Shown here in pieces: positions 35,215-47,503 of a stretch of DNA of 64,000 nucleotides. The position numbers were made by a program, and so were the translations under genes. Each line of letters opens with the position of its first letter. Within the stretch, counting starts at the first letter, position 1. Source of the stretch: Nectonema munidae (Eukaryota; Nematomorpha; Nectonematoida; Nectonematidae); NCBI GenBank assembly GCA_030549495.1, contig JAUIRK010000828.1, forward strand, positions 62,001 to 126,000, in the 5' to 3' direction. The notes below the pieces were generated by a model that was not told the DNA's origin, made no database searches, and was given only the letters and a program-made list of their open reading frames with translations.

Positions 35215-38100
35215 TTTTTGCTCAAGATATGATATAGCTATTTCAAGAAAGTGACTATGTACGGATTCAGTAGTCAAACCTTTACGATAGGCAAACTGAG
35301 CATTTGATAAAAGATTATTACTTTCAAGGAAAGAAATTATTTGAGTTTGAATTACTTTTTATAGGATTTTTGCAACCGTGGGAATTATAGAAAAAGATAA
35401 AAAAACTGCTAATATTGGGGTTGGAGAAATTTTAAGTACTGGTATAACCTTGTTCATCTTGACAAATTGAGGGAAAAAAGAATGCTGGGCAGATTTGTTG
35501 AAACAATAAGCCAAAATTGGAGAAACCATTTGATTAATTAGTTTCAGATGATACATGCTAATGCAAAGTCATCAGAACACTTAGAAGAAATGAGGTGATT
35601 GATCGCATTTTCTACATCACTTGGCTCTAAAAATCTCAAAGAAAAAAGGTTACTTTGACAATATGAATCTTTAGCATCAAAAGTATAAAAGTCTGGGGCA
35701 GAAGCCATAATAAAAGAAGTGTTCAATTTGTCAGCAATAATTTGTTGATCAGATATACTTTCCGCATTTATTTCTACTACTTTACGAAACTTGATTTTTA
35801 GGTAATCAAAAATTAATTTGAGACCAAACCATTTTGCGTCTTTATTACGGGTGAAATTAGTCACGATAATACTCTTTCTTTAAAAAGATAATTTTATTTT
35901 TTATATAATTACGCAATCTAATGAAGGTGCATGGTAAAATTTCTGTCTTTAGCTTTTCTTAATTTTTTGAATAATAATTTATTACGTGTTTCAATTAGAT
36001 TCAAAAGTTCAGAAGTTATCTAACTTTTATGTTTCACATTATACTGACTTTTTTGTGTTTAGTTAGCTCTTTGCTGGCTAGGGATATAATAGATGATAGT
36101 TTAAACACAAATCAATTCATTAATGACTCAGGGCTATCATTAGTATATGCTCTAGAATGGATTTCCAATCAAACTTAGTACAATTATCAATGAAGATTCT
36201 ATCATTTAAGATAATTATTTTTTGCATAATTATCATTACATACATTCCAATCAAGGGATAAACAAATTGGAAAGTGGTCAGGAATAATTGTTTCAAACAC
36301 CGTTGATTTGAAATTAGAAGATGAGTAAGGGACAAGAAAGTTATCTATTATAGAAAGGGAAGCAGGACGTGTAATTGAATTTATAGAGAATTTAAAATTA
36401 TTAGAGTGTTTAATATTTATAAAACTAAGAATATGATTTGTTTTTTTGAAAGGTCAAGATTGAAATTCCCCAAGTAAATGTTGAAGTCCTTATTATCACA
36501 ATCACGTAAAAGAGAATCTAGATAAGAGAAGAAACTTTCTATATTTGAAGCAAAATTACGTGGAGCCCTTACTTATTTTTATGTTTTTATTTTTATTTGT
36601 AAGAATTTCTATCTCTATATGTTCAAAAATTTCTTCAACAAAAAATTTCCTGGTGACTTTATACATAAATTTGTTATTAATAAAGAAACATAAACCACCA
36701 TGAGAAGACAACTAATAAAATATTCTAGATAATCATATCCCGGAATATTAAAGTGAATCGATTGCACATTCCAACTTTTCTGAAGACACAATATATCTAT
36801 AATTGAATTGTAGATATGATAAAAGAGTCGGGAAAATTTAACAAAAGCTCAAACTTAATACTTAAGGATTGGATATTAGGGCTACTAAAGATTTTAAATT
36901 CAAGAGATACAAAATAGTCCTCATCCATGTTGTTTGAATAAGAATTGAAATATCTTTCGAGATTTATACTATATTTAAAGAAAAAAGCAAGCTGTTTACA
37001 TCGAATGAGATAGAGGAAGAAAAAATAAATAAAAAAACTTAAAATGTATTAAGTTTAGCCCTGTTAATTTCTTTTTGCACAAAAGGGCACCCTGAAATCT
37101 AACGCTGAATACTTGTCAGATTCGAAATTATGGGATTTGTAGGTTACACAAGTAGGACTATCGCTATTTTTTTTAGAACAGAAATTAACATTATGCTATA
37201 CTGTAGAAATCTGCAAACGGAAGGACGCTTCCATTCTGACACTTTGTGTCGTAACAAACAACAGTTGGAAAGTCTATGAATTAATAAGTCAAGGAATAAA
37301 TTAAATTCATTGTTAGAGAACCATTTGTAAATCTTAGGAGAAATAGCAAAAATATGAGACTTACGATTTGTCCTTTTCGAATGAAAAAAGAAGTTTAAAT
37401 ATTTCGCCATTGTCAACCATGTTTTTTATTCCAGGGTTTTTCAGAAAAATTGAAGTCAAAGCTTATTGTTCAGAGATGTCTTATCCTTCGAGACTTATTA
37501 ACAGAACTTACTTTGAAATCATCCGCTTTCATTCTTTCGGAAGCTACTTGCATACTTTTATAATCTTTAAAATTGAAACAATTAACGTCGCTCAAAATTA
37601 GACAAGATTTTTGAATAACCTCTTTGTTGGAATCACTTTTTTTTTTATAAAAAAATCGTAAACTTTTATTTTTTTCGAACAACATTGGCATATGAAGCTT
37701 TAGTTTCAGGTTTAACAGTAGGCTTTTCAACAGGATAATTTTTGAAATTCAAAGTTTGTTCTAAGTTTTCAACTTTTTCTAGAATTTTGTTTAATTTAGA
37801 GACTTCAACTTTTGTGTGTTTAGAGGAAAGTATCGCTTTGAATTCCTCTTTTTTCTCAAGACAAGATTTACAGTTATAATTTAAACCTAAAGGTTAACGG
37901 TTTAGATTTAAAACCTTTGTGCAGACTAACACAAGGATAGCAATACCAGTTGTCACATAAAAAACATTGTAGCATATGTTCAGTGAAATCATTAGAAGAA
38001 TTGTTTATTAAGACATCTCTTAAGCATTTAGAACAATTTAGACAAGACCTAGTTCTCATTAGAAATATTATTTATAAGATTGTAAAATAGAATAAAATTT
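35215..38100 (-). mobile_element. LINE retrotransposon with PHD-type ORF1, decayed (copy 1)
   Basis: Minus-strand order: PHD-like cysteine-rich start at 37874-38059 (CLNCSKC, MLQCFLCDNWYCYPC), ORF1 middle at 37470-37730, endonuclease pieces near 36480-36560 and 36120-36335 (FNIYLG, then IPDHFPICLSLDW), and the start of the reverse transcriptase at 35215-35864 (SFSIIPTVAKIL, then ESNNLLSNAQFAYRK). The palm with the YADD motif is missing because the element stops at the low-complexity block. Stops and frame changes are many. It resembles a CR1/L2-like group and is close in sequence to the LINE at 39760-41870. Confidence 0.75.
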
Positions 38101-39755
38101 AAGATGCGGTATTAATATAGGTATGAAAAAAACTTTTAGCTATTTAAAAAATTTAGTTTAAGCTAATTTAATTGAGTTTAATAAGCTATTTTCTTACTTC
38201 TTAATTTCATAATGCTTGAAATCTAACGCTGACTAACTACATTAAATCCAAGAGATACAAAAGAGTCATCATCTATGTAGTTTTAATAAGAAATGAAATA
38301 TTTTCGATTTGAATAAAATCAACACTAGGTCGCATATTCCAAAAAATAAAAAGTTGCCTAATAACTCTTCATCAGTAAGTCTTTTATGTATGAAAATGGA
38401 TGGAATACAATGATATGATAAATTCTGTATTTCGATTTTCAGCTGTCTGTTGCGTTAAAATTTGAAAATGGTGTTATGAGTTGTTAAGTATACTAGTAAC
38501 TATACCTCCAAGCTTTCCAATACTTCTAATGCTGGATGATGGGAACTTTAATGCATTAAATCAAACTCTCTATTTCTACTGCTGCATATAAGAAGAAGAA
38601 AATGTATTGGACAAAAGTACGCTAGAAATAAGAACGCTAAATATTCATCAAACATTGAGTAAACAGTTGAGTAAAAGCTCGTTAAAAAGTTAGAAGTGAG
38701 GACAGAGTAATTTTCTGAGGAATATTTTTAAGTGAAAATAACTTGATAGTTGCTGTGTGGCCATCCTTTCTTCACACGTTAGATCAAAAAGGTAAAGTTT
38801 AAGTGAGGAAGAGATGATGATTTGCAAGGAAATACAGGCTGACAATCACTAATCCTACATCATTTCGACTTGGACGAATACGCCAAACTTACTAAGTGAG
38901 TACTATATCAGTTAGGAAAGAAATTTTTGAGATGTTTTATTACGCCTGCAATATATGAAAGCTTGTTTCTCAAATAAAGGATTATTATAACTAAAAGTAG
39001 ACAAAATTATGAAACTCTAAACAAAGAAATGACAAAAAACTAACATTATTTAATGGATTTGGTAACAAAATTAATAAGTAGAAAATAATAATGGCCTAAG
39101 TATAGAGTCTCGAATAAACCGCACTCTTGTTTTTAGTGGAATTGGTGAAGAATTAATTTCTGCCGGATTTTACATCAGATGGAAAAAATGTTCCAATTAT
39201 TCTCACTCTCTATTCTAGGCTGTCAACAGAAATCAAAAGATCATTTAGGCTTACTAGATGTAATTCAAAAAAGTATTATCAGTATTATTCGACAGAGAAT
39301 AAGAATAGCAAGCAAATTATGTAATCTTGGATTCATCTTAAAGAAGAAATGATAATAATTTTTGCAGACTTATATATAAAAAAAATTATTTTTCTTATGG
39401 AAAATTTTATCTTATTTCTAAGTTAGTTACATTTCTTTTTAATTATGTTTTTGATTTAATCTTTTATGAAGTGAATAAATCATTAACATTTTTGGCCCAT
39501 GGTCATGCGAATAAAAAACATAGAGTCAACTTTAGAAAAAGAAATAGTGAACTTATTTTCATCAATGTTGTAACCATTCTTCTCATCAATGTTGAGAAGA
39601 AGGAATAAGAAAAAGAAGCGATATATTAGTCTAGACAAAAAAGATTTAAAACGAAAAAAGTATCTGAGACAAAGAAATTGTGTAACATTGTAACTGAGGA
39701 TGGTCTGTTCACACAAGATATCTTGGGTATAAGAGAAGAAGAAAATATTTAGGAA
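38100..39755. other. Intergenic; no gene seen
   Basis: The piece 38205-38290 (AAATCTAACGCTGA, AAGAGATACAAAA) resembles parts of the neighbouring LINE at 36898-36965 and 37094, so it is LINE debris. The rest is AT-rich with no coding support; the frame 39483-39716 has no domain. Confidence 0.35.
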
Positions 39756-39759
39756 ATGA

Positions 39760-41870
39760 AATAAGTTTAAGTAAGTTTATTTAAATAAAATGAAAATATT
39801 AATAAGAATGAACAGAGATATAAGGTAATTTTATACTGAATTTTGATGAAAATATATGTATTAAAAAGAAATGAAGTGTGAAATCTAAAGGTTTATGCAA
39901 ACCGCTGCAAGATTTCCAACATCAAGTATTATATTTTATATATTTGAAAAAAAAACAAACCAGAAAAGGTTATCTTGGACGTGAGCAAACAAAGCAACCT
40001 TTAAGGTTACACCCAGGAATTTCAGAGTACTTGGAAAGATACCATAGTTTTAAGATAGTTTTAAATTTCGGAACAGAATTTCCACTTTCCCCTAACAACC
40101 ATTTGTGGGTTTCATAAAAAGAGACAACTTTTAACCTTATTGATAGTTGAGAAGAACTGAGTCTGAACTTGGGCTTGTTAAGAATGAGACTATTTCGGAA
40201 GGAGTAAGTGGAATTGAAGGAGTAGGTAATCAACTGTTGGAAAAGACCGTGTGGAGATTCAAGATTGGAAAGAAGAAAGATACCCAGTTTCTGCTTGAAA
40301 AGTTCTTCAATTTTGAAAGGATTGAGTTGTAAAAAAATTGGATTGGTGTGTGCGTTAACATTCGCTTCTGTAACCAGTCTAATTGATTTTTTGTAAAGAG
40401 TCTCCAAAGGAGTTAGACTGCAATGACCAAAATTGACCAAGCTGTATGTGAGGTGAGGTATAAAAAGAGATTTCAAGAGAAGAAGTAGAACCTTTGAAGA
40501 GAAGAACTTTCTTGTGTATTTTATGATGCCAATAACTTTGCTTAATTTCATAGATAGGTAATTAATGTGATTATGGAAGCTGAGCTTATTATCTATAACA
40601 AGACCGAGAAGATTGACTTCTTTTACAACTTCAAAGCTTTCATTAAGGAATAAGGATGAATCAACAGTAAACTTTTTAGAGATTATCATTGCTTTCGTTT
40701 TATTTTGATTTATAGTAAGGAAATTGGCATTACACCATTCCTCGACTTTCAAATAGTTAAAGGAGAAGGATTCTTTGTTTGTTGATGAATAAGGAAATAT
40801 CAGTGTGATATCATCTGCATATAGTAGGAGGTCAAAAAATGTAGTAGAATCAAATATATCGTTCATGTATATGATAAAGAGCAAGGGACCAATAATGGAT
40901 CCTTGAGGAACTCCTCTTTCTAAGCAACAAGTGTATGAAGTAGAGTTCCCATATTGAACAAATTGTTTCCTTTTTTCAAGATATGATGTGAAGAAAATTA
41001 GAGATGGTTCATCAAAGCCGTATGCGCATAGCGTGTCGAGTAAGATTTTATGTGAAATGGAGATGAAAGCTTTGGATAGATCGAGTAATATCACCCCAAC
41101 GTCAACTCTATTCTCAAGAAATGATACACATTTATCTAAGAAGTAAGTGTGTAACAATTCTGTTGAAAAACTAGGACGAAAACCAAATTGGAAATTTGAA
41201 AATAACTTGTTTTCTTCGAAATACTTTGTGAGTTGTGAGTGTATAACTTTTTCAAATATTTTGGCGAAGGTGGGAATTATGGAAATGGGCCTAAAATTAT
41301 TTAAGTTAGAATCATTAGCTTTTTTCTGTATTGGTATAATTTTATTCAACTTGAAGGAAGCAGGAAAAGTGAAAGCCTTTATACATTTGTTATAGCAATG
41401 AGACAGTATTGGAGAGATACTTAAATTTATGAGCTTTATATGAAAAATACTGATTTCATATGCGTCTTTTGATTTGCTATTACGTAATTCTTTGATAGCG
41501 TTTGATACTTCAAAAGGATTGATTTCTTTTAAACTGAAGGAAGTATGCTTAATAGGTGAAACTTTGCTGTTGACTTTTTCAGAATCATTGATTGGAGGAA
41601 GAGTAAAGTGATCAAGAAGTTTGTTAGCTGCACATAATTCATCTGTAATTCGCTGTCCATTCATATCAACAGCTTTACAATCTTTTGATTGGTAACGGAT
41701 AACGCTGTTGACCTTGGCCCATACTTCTTTTGAACTCTTGTTTTGAGAAAAAAAGTTATCGAAATGACTTTTTTAAGGTATATTATTTTATTTTTTATAG
41801 TATTCCGTAGCTTTTTGAATATTTGCAAAATGGATACCTGCTTATTTCCACTTTTCATCAATAATATTAA
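39760..41870 (-). mobile_element. LINE retrotransposon with intact reverse transcriptase, 5'-truncated (copy 2)
   Basis: The element runs on the minus strand from about 41870 (linker after the endonuclease, KLRNTIKNKIIYLKK) through the reverse transcriptase to a short 3' UTR. It ends near 39760 with a tail built of ACTTAA/AATAAAC-like repeats. ORF1 and the endonuclease are missing, as expected for a 5'-truncated copy. It is the youngest-looking LINE here, because its main frame is unbroken for 565 codons. Confidence 0.85.
39970..41664 (-). CDS. LINE reverse transcriptase (C-terminal 564 residues of ORF2)
   Basis: It copies the element's RNA into DNA at the target site. Motifs in order: NFRPISIIPTFAKIFEKV (finger), FGFRPSFSTELLH, VGVILLDLSKAF (palm, first Asp), RGVPQGSIIGPLLF, LLYADDITLIF (catalytic YADD), FLTINQNKTKAM and LLGLVIDNKL (thumb start), ending in a Cys-containing tail GCNLKGCFVC. 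The palm motif DLSKAFISISH deviates from the usual DxxKAFDxVxH, so activity is uncertain. The frame is open upstream of the first Met and joins a linker piece at 41661-41861. The family is CR1/Jockey-like; the exact clade was not determined. Confidence 0.88.
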   Translation of the reverse strand: MNGQRITDELCAANKLLDHFTLPPINDSEKVNSKVSPIKHTSFSLKEINPFEVSNAIKELRNSKSKDAYEISIFHIKLINLSISPILSHCYNKCIKAFTFPASFKLNKIIPIQKKANDSNLNNFRPISIIPTFAKIFEKVIHSQLTKYFEENKLFSNFQFGFRPSFSTELLHTYFLDKCVSFLENRVDVGVILLDLSKAFISISHKILLDTLCAYGFDEPSLIFFTSYLEKRKQFVQYGNSTSYTCCLERGVPQGSIIGPLLFIIYMNDIFDSTTFFDLLLYADDITLIFPYSSTNKESFSFNYLKVEEWCNANFLTINQNKTKAMIISKKFTVDSSLFLNESFEVVKEVNLLGLVIDNKLSFHNHINYLSMKLSKVIGIIKYTRKFFSSKVLLLLLKSLFIPHLTYSLVNFGHCSLTPLETLYKKSIRLVTEANVNAHTNPIFLQLNPFKIEELFKQKLGIFLLSNLESPHGLFQQLITYSFNSTYSFRNSLILNKPKFRLSSSQLSIRLKVVSFYETHKWLLGESGNSVPKFKTILKLWYLSKYSEIPGCNLKGCFVCSRPR

Positions 41871-41871
41871 A

Positions 41872-42720
41872 AGAAAAAAAAATTCAAATTATATTTTGTT
41901 TCTGGTGAAACACTCAGATTCTTTAATTTACTTAAATATGGAGCTTATATTATTTTTTTATGAATATGATATCACTTTTGAATATAACTATGATATCATA
42001 TGAAATCAAATATTGATGTGAAATGATATTTGAAATATATATTTTAATTCATTGTGTCATTTACAGAAAATTTTTTAGAAAATAGATGTATACATTAGAA
42101 ATAATTTGAATAAATTGAAGTTGATTCTCTTATTAGTAAGTTGGATTAGATATTTGAAAAATTGTTAATAAAAATTGCTAAATCACTTAGAAATAGGTTC
42201 ACTTCATCTGTTTTGTTGGATATATATTTTCATATAGTTTAATGCTCTCCTATATAAATTGTGAATATTATGTTTAGTGTTTTCAAAGTAATGATGTACT
42301 TGCAAATTCGGAAATGACCGTTATTGGCTAGTGAACATTCAATAGACTGATGTAGAAAAGCTTAGTCTACAATGAGAAGAAATATTTTTTCTAAAGCTGT
42401 AAAATTGATATCAAAGTATATATGAAAGCTCATAAACTCTATTGAACTCCTAAAATCAAAGCCCTAATTTTCAGCATATTTGTATTATTGATCTAAGTAT
42501 TTAAGTTTCATTTTGTAAAGAAGAATTTAAATTCAAATCTATAAGAGAGGTTGTGGTTAAATAGAAATAAAACTTTGCATTCATTCACGCTGTGCTTCTT
42601 ATATAGAATATATAGAAATGTTCATTTTACAAATAATATTAACCCATAAACAAACAACATAACAAAGTGATACAAGTCTTGATGAAACTTATGAAAACAT
42701 GAAAATGATTTTGAATAAAA
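41872..42720. other. Intergenic; no gene seen
   Basis: AT-rich, no domain or repeat recognised. Its right border is the start of the inverted duplication. Confidence 0.35.
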
Positions 42721-42721
42721 A

Positions 42722-43750
42722 TCTCCTCTATTTATGCAGAATTAATACTTGCTTTTAGCTAGATTAAATGCTGATGCCTTTTGTTATTACTCTTGGCCTT
42801 TTGGAGCGTATAGCGAAAATCCATTAAACATTATTCCAAGTCAAATATTTGTTTACCTCTGTCAACACCATCTCGCCTTTTTGGCTTAACTTGAGAGAAG
42901 GAGATGAAGCCACGCTTTTTACATTCAGCAAACTGAGATATATATCAAATTCACGTGCGAGTATGATGAATGTAATTCAAACTATACAATTGGAATATTG
43001 ACATAATAAAATTGATGATGATGATGATAAATAATAGTAATAATAAAATACCTTCCTAGTTCTTTATTTTTTTCAATTAAATTCGTTTTTTCAATGAAAA
43101 ATATAGATTGCTGTAGAAAAAATTGGAGTATTTACCATCGACATTGTTAATATGCGGTTGACGATTACTTAAATTGTCGTCAAAGAACAAAACAGAAAAG
43201 AATTGAGTGATCTATAGTGTGAAAAGCCTCAGGAACACAGTTCTAACACATTGAAAATTTAGAACTGTTTAATTTTAGAGTTAAATATTTAATATATACA
43301 GTATTGGTAACTATAAAACAAAGAGTAAGAAATCCTTTTCTATTTTTGGAACACTATTAGGATAATCAACATATGGAGATAAATACATGAAAAAATTCTC
43401 ACTGCTGAAACACATGCTGTTTACTTAACTCTGTGTATTAATGTTTTTATGTAATAAAATTAAAATATAAGATAACAATAATTGCTTATGTATAGGTGCT
43501 ATTTTAGAAAGATTTATTGGTTGATTCCATTCCGCCTTCTTGTGCATTTCTATTGTTGTGAATGATGCTTTGTTGAGAATTGGCCGTTTAAATATAAGTA
43601 CTCAATTACTCGTTTTTATCCTAAAAGTTCATAAGTTATTGATTTTTATGAAGCAAGAAACAAACTAATTTTCATAAATGACTTCATAACTAACTAACTT
43701 AACTAATCAACTACCTAACTATTTAATTTTCTATTAGTGAAAAATCTTTC
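42722..43750. other. Non-coding part of the inverted duplication
   Basis: No frame of note. It contains a (GAT)n patch at about 43015-43030 and TAAC/GTTA repeats at about 43685-43730. In the partner copy this stretch is the region just upstream of the CBM2 gene, so it may be a duplicated promoter region. Confidence 0.4.
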
Positions 43751-44619
43751 CCATGACAGGAAAAAAAGCAATAGGAACACCAGTTCATAATAATTCAGAT
43801 TCTAAATTTATTTCTCACTACAGACCAATAAGTTTGACCCAATCTAGAGTCCTTGAATCGATCATTTCAGACAATATTCCTTGGTACCTAGAACATAACA
43901 ACCTCGTCACAAGTGAACAGTATGGCTTCTATAAGAAAAAATCTACAATAACCCAATTGTTAGAATTTCATAACGATATTGTCACCATATTAGATAAGAG
44001 TTTAACTGTTCCCGTTCTTTTGATTTAAGTAAAGCTTTTGATAAAGTACCCCACAACTACTTACTCAAAAAAACTAGAAGCGTATTGCGAAGCAGGTTGC
44101 TCTAATTTTGCATTGCATGCTTGCTGAATAATTTTGATTTGTTCTTAATACAAAATAATTTTTTCTTTTTTAGGATGGATATCAGGAAGTTCTTGATAAA
44201 GAGAGAATTGGAAGAGGACGCATCTTCAAATAACGAAAACACTAAAAATGTCAGATATATGAGAACTGAAGTTAATGAAGAACAACAAAGTACACGCTCT
44301 TCTGCCTCCATGCCAGTTTTAGAAGCAGCCATTACTGAACTTGATATTGGATTGTTTATAAATTTGTCTAGAAAGTTAACAGAGGATTCAATCTTCTTGT
44401 AAAATGTTACACACCTCCACAAAATTATGATTTCAAAAGGGATGCAAAGGGACCTCGTAGTTTGCGTCGTGTGTGGTGCACCTTGTACAAAGTATAATGA
44501 CTTTCATGCATGTGCAAAGAACCATATATCAAGTAAGTGGCACCGAGATGCTCAGGTGGATGTAGCAAACTTTATGGCTCTCAGAAACAAACCAGAAAAG
44601 AGCATTGTTTGTCAGCTTG
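42722..44619 (+). repeat. Inverted duplication, copy 1 (partner 58241-59903)
   Basis: About 1.7 kb matches the reverse complement of 58241-59903 with few differences, for example TGATTCCATTCCGCCTTCTT, TCTGTCAACACCATCTCGCC and the whole LINE piece at 43753-44090. Relative to the partner this copy carries two extra blocks (about 44247-44425 and 44476-44579), and the partner has about 40 extra bases near 59780-59840. It contains non-repeat sequence (42722-43740), a LINE piece and the start of a hAT. Confidence 0.9.
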
Positions 44620-44718
44620 ATTTCATGATTCATAGATGTCACCTTTATCAATAAATGCATTCTTTTTCATTTAACCTTTTTTGCCCCACCATGGAAATGT
44701 TGCAGTGCACGCGCATGA
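44092..44718 (+). mobile_element. hAT fragment (DUF4371/TTF-finger type) inserted in a LINE
   Basis: The likely left end is CAGGTTGCTCTAATTTTG at about 44093. It encodes MDIRKFLIKRELEEDA (44175 onward), and after a stop KGMQRDLVVCVVCGAP and CAKNHISSKWHRDAQ (44427-44654), the N-terminal zinc-finger region of a hAT transposase. The longer relative lies at 57040-58440. The right end was not found with certainty; the LINE resumes at about 44719. Confidence 0.7.
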
Positions 44719-45406
44719 TAAATACTAAAGTTTTAAAATGGATTGAATCTTTTTAAGAATAGAACACATCACGTTTCTGACATTGGAGAAGCTATCACGT
44801 TTAATTGATGTAAAAAAGTGGTGTTATCCAAGGTAGTGTGTTTGGACCTTTGTTATTCAATTTATACAACAACGACTTGCCCTCCAGAATTGATTCTCAT
44901 TTGAAACTATTTGCAGACGATCTTAAAATTTACTTTACAAACTGATCTCTTTGCTCTGTACGAATCGTGCAGCACTTCCATCTCAACTTCTTTAAATGTA
45001 GTCACCTTCAAATTTGCTGAGAGAATAATGTCACCGATTACATAGCTGGTTATGATATAAAACGAGTTGACTTTATTAGCGATCTTGGGTTCATTATCCA
45101 AAAAAGGTTGAGTTTTGAACCTCATTTTTCAAAACCTATTTCAAAGGCTTATTCAATATTTTTCAAGTCTTGATCCTTCACGGTATTAGATGCTGGAATA
45201 GCACTGCCATTATATAAAGCCCTGATACCACCACCACACTTTGAATATGGTAACGTAATATCCCATCCAACGCATTCAAAAGATAAGAAGTATTTAGAAA
45301 AATTGCAAAGATTTATAACCAAAAAAAAGTACTTGAAAAATTAGATTATAAGGAAAGACTACATAAACGATCCTTGCCATCTTTAACATACAGGTACATG
45401 CGTAAT

Positions 45407-46063
45407 TAGTGTGTCCACGTTAAGGTCTTTTTTTCATTCCCCGGGGAACAAGGACCTCGTAATTTTTAAAATATTTCCCCGGGAAAGAAAAAGCGATTTT
45501 TTCACAATAAAAAAACTCTTCTAAAATGAAAAAATATAAAGTATTCTGAAAGTTTTTTATTAGTTCAAAAGTTGAATAAAATTATTTTTAAAAAAATGTA
45601 AAAAAATATTCCTGTTTTGAAAAAATATCTAAGAAATACTAGGGCGTTCAAAGTTTCATCGTTCAACTGGTTTCCTATTTTTGTAGAAAAATAACTCATT
45701 GATGAAAACACTCGTTCGGAGTCTACAGATGTTGGTTTTATGCTTTTTAAATTCTTGAACAAATTTTCCAAAACTTCAGGCCTTCTTTTTGTTTCCAAAT
45801 AAAGGTCAAACGTTTTTTTCATTATTTTATTTCTGTTTTAATACAACTTTTTTGTTTCATCAAAAAATGTAGATTTAAAATTTTGATTTAACTTAAAACT
45901 ATAAAATTAAGCCAAAAATTTTCATAAAACAGTTCAGCAGAGAAGCAAATCGAAAAACTCAAAACTCCTCGGGGAGTCGAGGAATGAGTTACGCGGACGA
46001 GGAGTAAAAATTTCAGAAATTCCCCGGGGAATAGGCGATGAGGACCCCGGGGTGGACACCCTA
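45407..46063 (-). mobile_element. Non-autonomous hAT element, whole, with target duplication
   Basis: The ends read inward are TAGTGTGTCCAC and TAGGGTGTCCAC. The flanks TGCGTAAT (45399-45406) and CGCGTAAT (46064-46071) form an 8-bp target duplication with one difference. On the minus strand 45565-45822 keeps the hAT dimerisation domain (SVDSERVFSSMSYFSTKI, LNDETLNALVFLRYFF). GC-rich subterminal motifs (CCCCGGGGAA) occur at both ends. Removing it rejoins the LINE at the same codon. Confidence 0.88.
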
Positions 46064-46559
46064 CGCGTAATGATAAGATCACGGTATTCAATATAATCAA
46101 CAAATGCATGGACGTAAACTCTACTGTTTTACCTCTTTTTTCTGTTAGAAATTTTGGAAACCATGGAAAAAAATTATGAAAACGAGATGCACAAAACGTT
46201 TTCTCAAGCCCGCATTTTCGAATAGGATATAAAAGACTGGAATAATCCCCCTAGTGTCGTTGATTCTCCCTCTTTGCAAATCTTCAAAAACCGCCTTGAT
46301 TTTTATTGGAAAGACATGATTTTTACCTTTAATCAATCGAACTCCTTACTTTTTTACTATCAAATTATACGACTAACAATTGATTAATTCCCATTTTCAT
46401 TCTTTTCACACGATGCGATCCTCACAAGATTATACGTAGCTTTTATTTTCGCTTAATGAATTATGTTATGTTATGTTAACTCGTTTAGTTTTCAATAAAT
46501 CAATCTTTCCCACACCACTCAATTGTTCTATACCAATAATGATTTATTGAAGTTCCCAG

Positions 46560-47085
46560 ATATCTAAAATGTTCAAATTTCCCTGTTTTTTTAAAAGTCT
46601 TTCAAAAAATTACTCCCTAATTCCACAAGAACATGGTTTGTATTTAATGAAGCTATCAATCAATACACTTTAAGAAACTCTCACAAGTTATTTCTTCCAC
46701 GAGTAAATCTTATTTCATCTAAAAAGTCCTTGAAGTATGGAATTAGTTTATACTGGAATGCCACTCTATCCCATTTAATAGACGTTAGGGATCCCATTAC
46801 ATATCTTAAAAATACTCTTATTGCTTACTTCATATCTTTTTACAAGTATGGATGTTATTGTGACCACTTTGTTTTCACAATACCTCCACTTTGTTTTCCT
46901 GTGATTCATACTAATTCTTGTATACTTTAAATAATATAAGTTGTATATACTCATTTACTTTTAAATTATCTTTACGCTATGGTATTGCATATAAGCGGTC
47001 GTATAACCTTCTGTAATAACTTGCGAACACATCTCGTTTGTTTTCTTTGCTGAATAAATGTCTTTCTTTCTTTCTTTTTAACTAA
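46560..47085 (+). mobile_element. LINE 3' end fragment of another subfamily
   Basis: The plus-strand frame around 46640-46930 reads FLPRVNLISSKKSLKYG and ISLYWNATLSHLID, the C-terminal end of a CR1/Jockey-type ORF2 as I remember it (PRVRTNxGKKSxxYxGxxxWN). The element ends with AATAAATG and (TCTT)n at about 47050-47080, a different tail from the (TTATG)n LINE just before it. Confidence 0.6.
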
Positions 47086-47499
47086 GTAAATAAACGCATA
47101 TCTTCTATTTTACTTTAAGAAAAACTTAAAATTTTAAAAATATATTTTTAAGCGCCAAAATTTGGTAGCTCGTGGTTTTTACAATGTATTGTTTGCTTTC
47201 AAATTTCTAAGATCAAATATATTTTAAATAATTTTAACTTTGATCTTTTATATTTTATGTTTAATTTTGTAGGTGAAATAAACAATATATGTAGTTCAAT
47301 GGACTTTTGAACTAATTATTGGTGGATAAATTTTTTTTAATTTTTCAAAGATTTTATAATTAAATTGCAAAAAGGAAAGTAATTTCTTCAGAAAGTTATT
47401 TTATTAACACAAGCTTTATATGGAACGTTATCAAAAAGGATTAACCCTTCACTCAAAAATTGTTTGATTTTAAGAACACGATGACACGATTCGATTTTA
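47086..47499. other. Intergenic; nothing seen
   Basis: AT-rich with no coding frame and no repeat that I can name. Confidence 0.35.
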
Positions 47500-47503
47500 T
47501 TAA

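Larger units (their letters stand above)
43753..46480 (+). mobile_element. LINE retrotransposon interrupted by two hAT elements (copy 3)
   Basis: Three LINE segments in order: reverse transcriptase fingers at 43753-44090 (SHYRPISLTQSRVLESI, QYGFYKKKSTITQLLEF, SKAFDKVPHNYLL), the palm and beyond at about 44719-45406 (LKWIESFL, GVIQGSVFGPLLFNLY, LKLFADDLKIYF), and the C-terminus at about 46072-46330 with a 3' end of (TTATG)n at about 46462-46478. The inserts are 44092-44718 and 45407-46063. The FADD motif replaces YADD. It is close to the LINE at 51190-54310 and has stops in the third segment. Confidence 0.82.
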
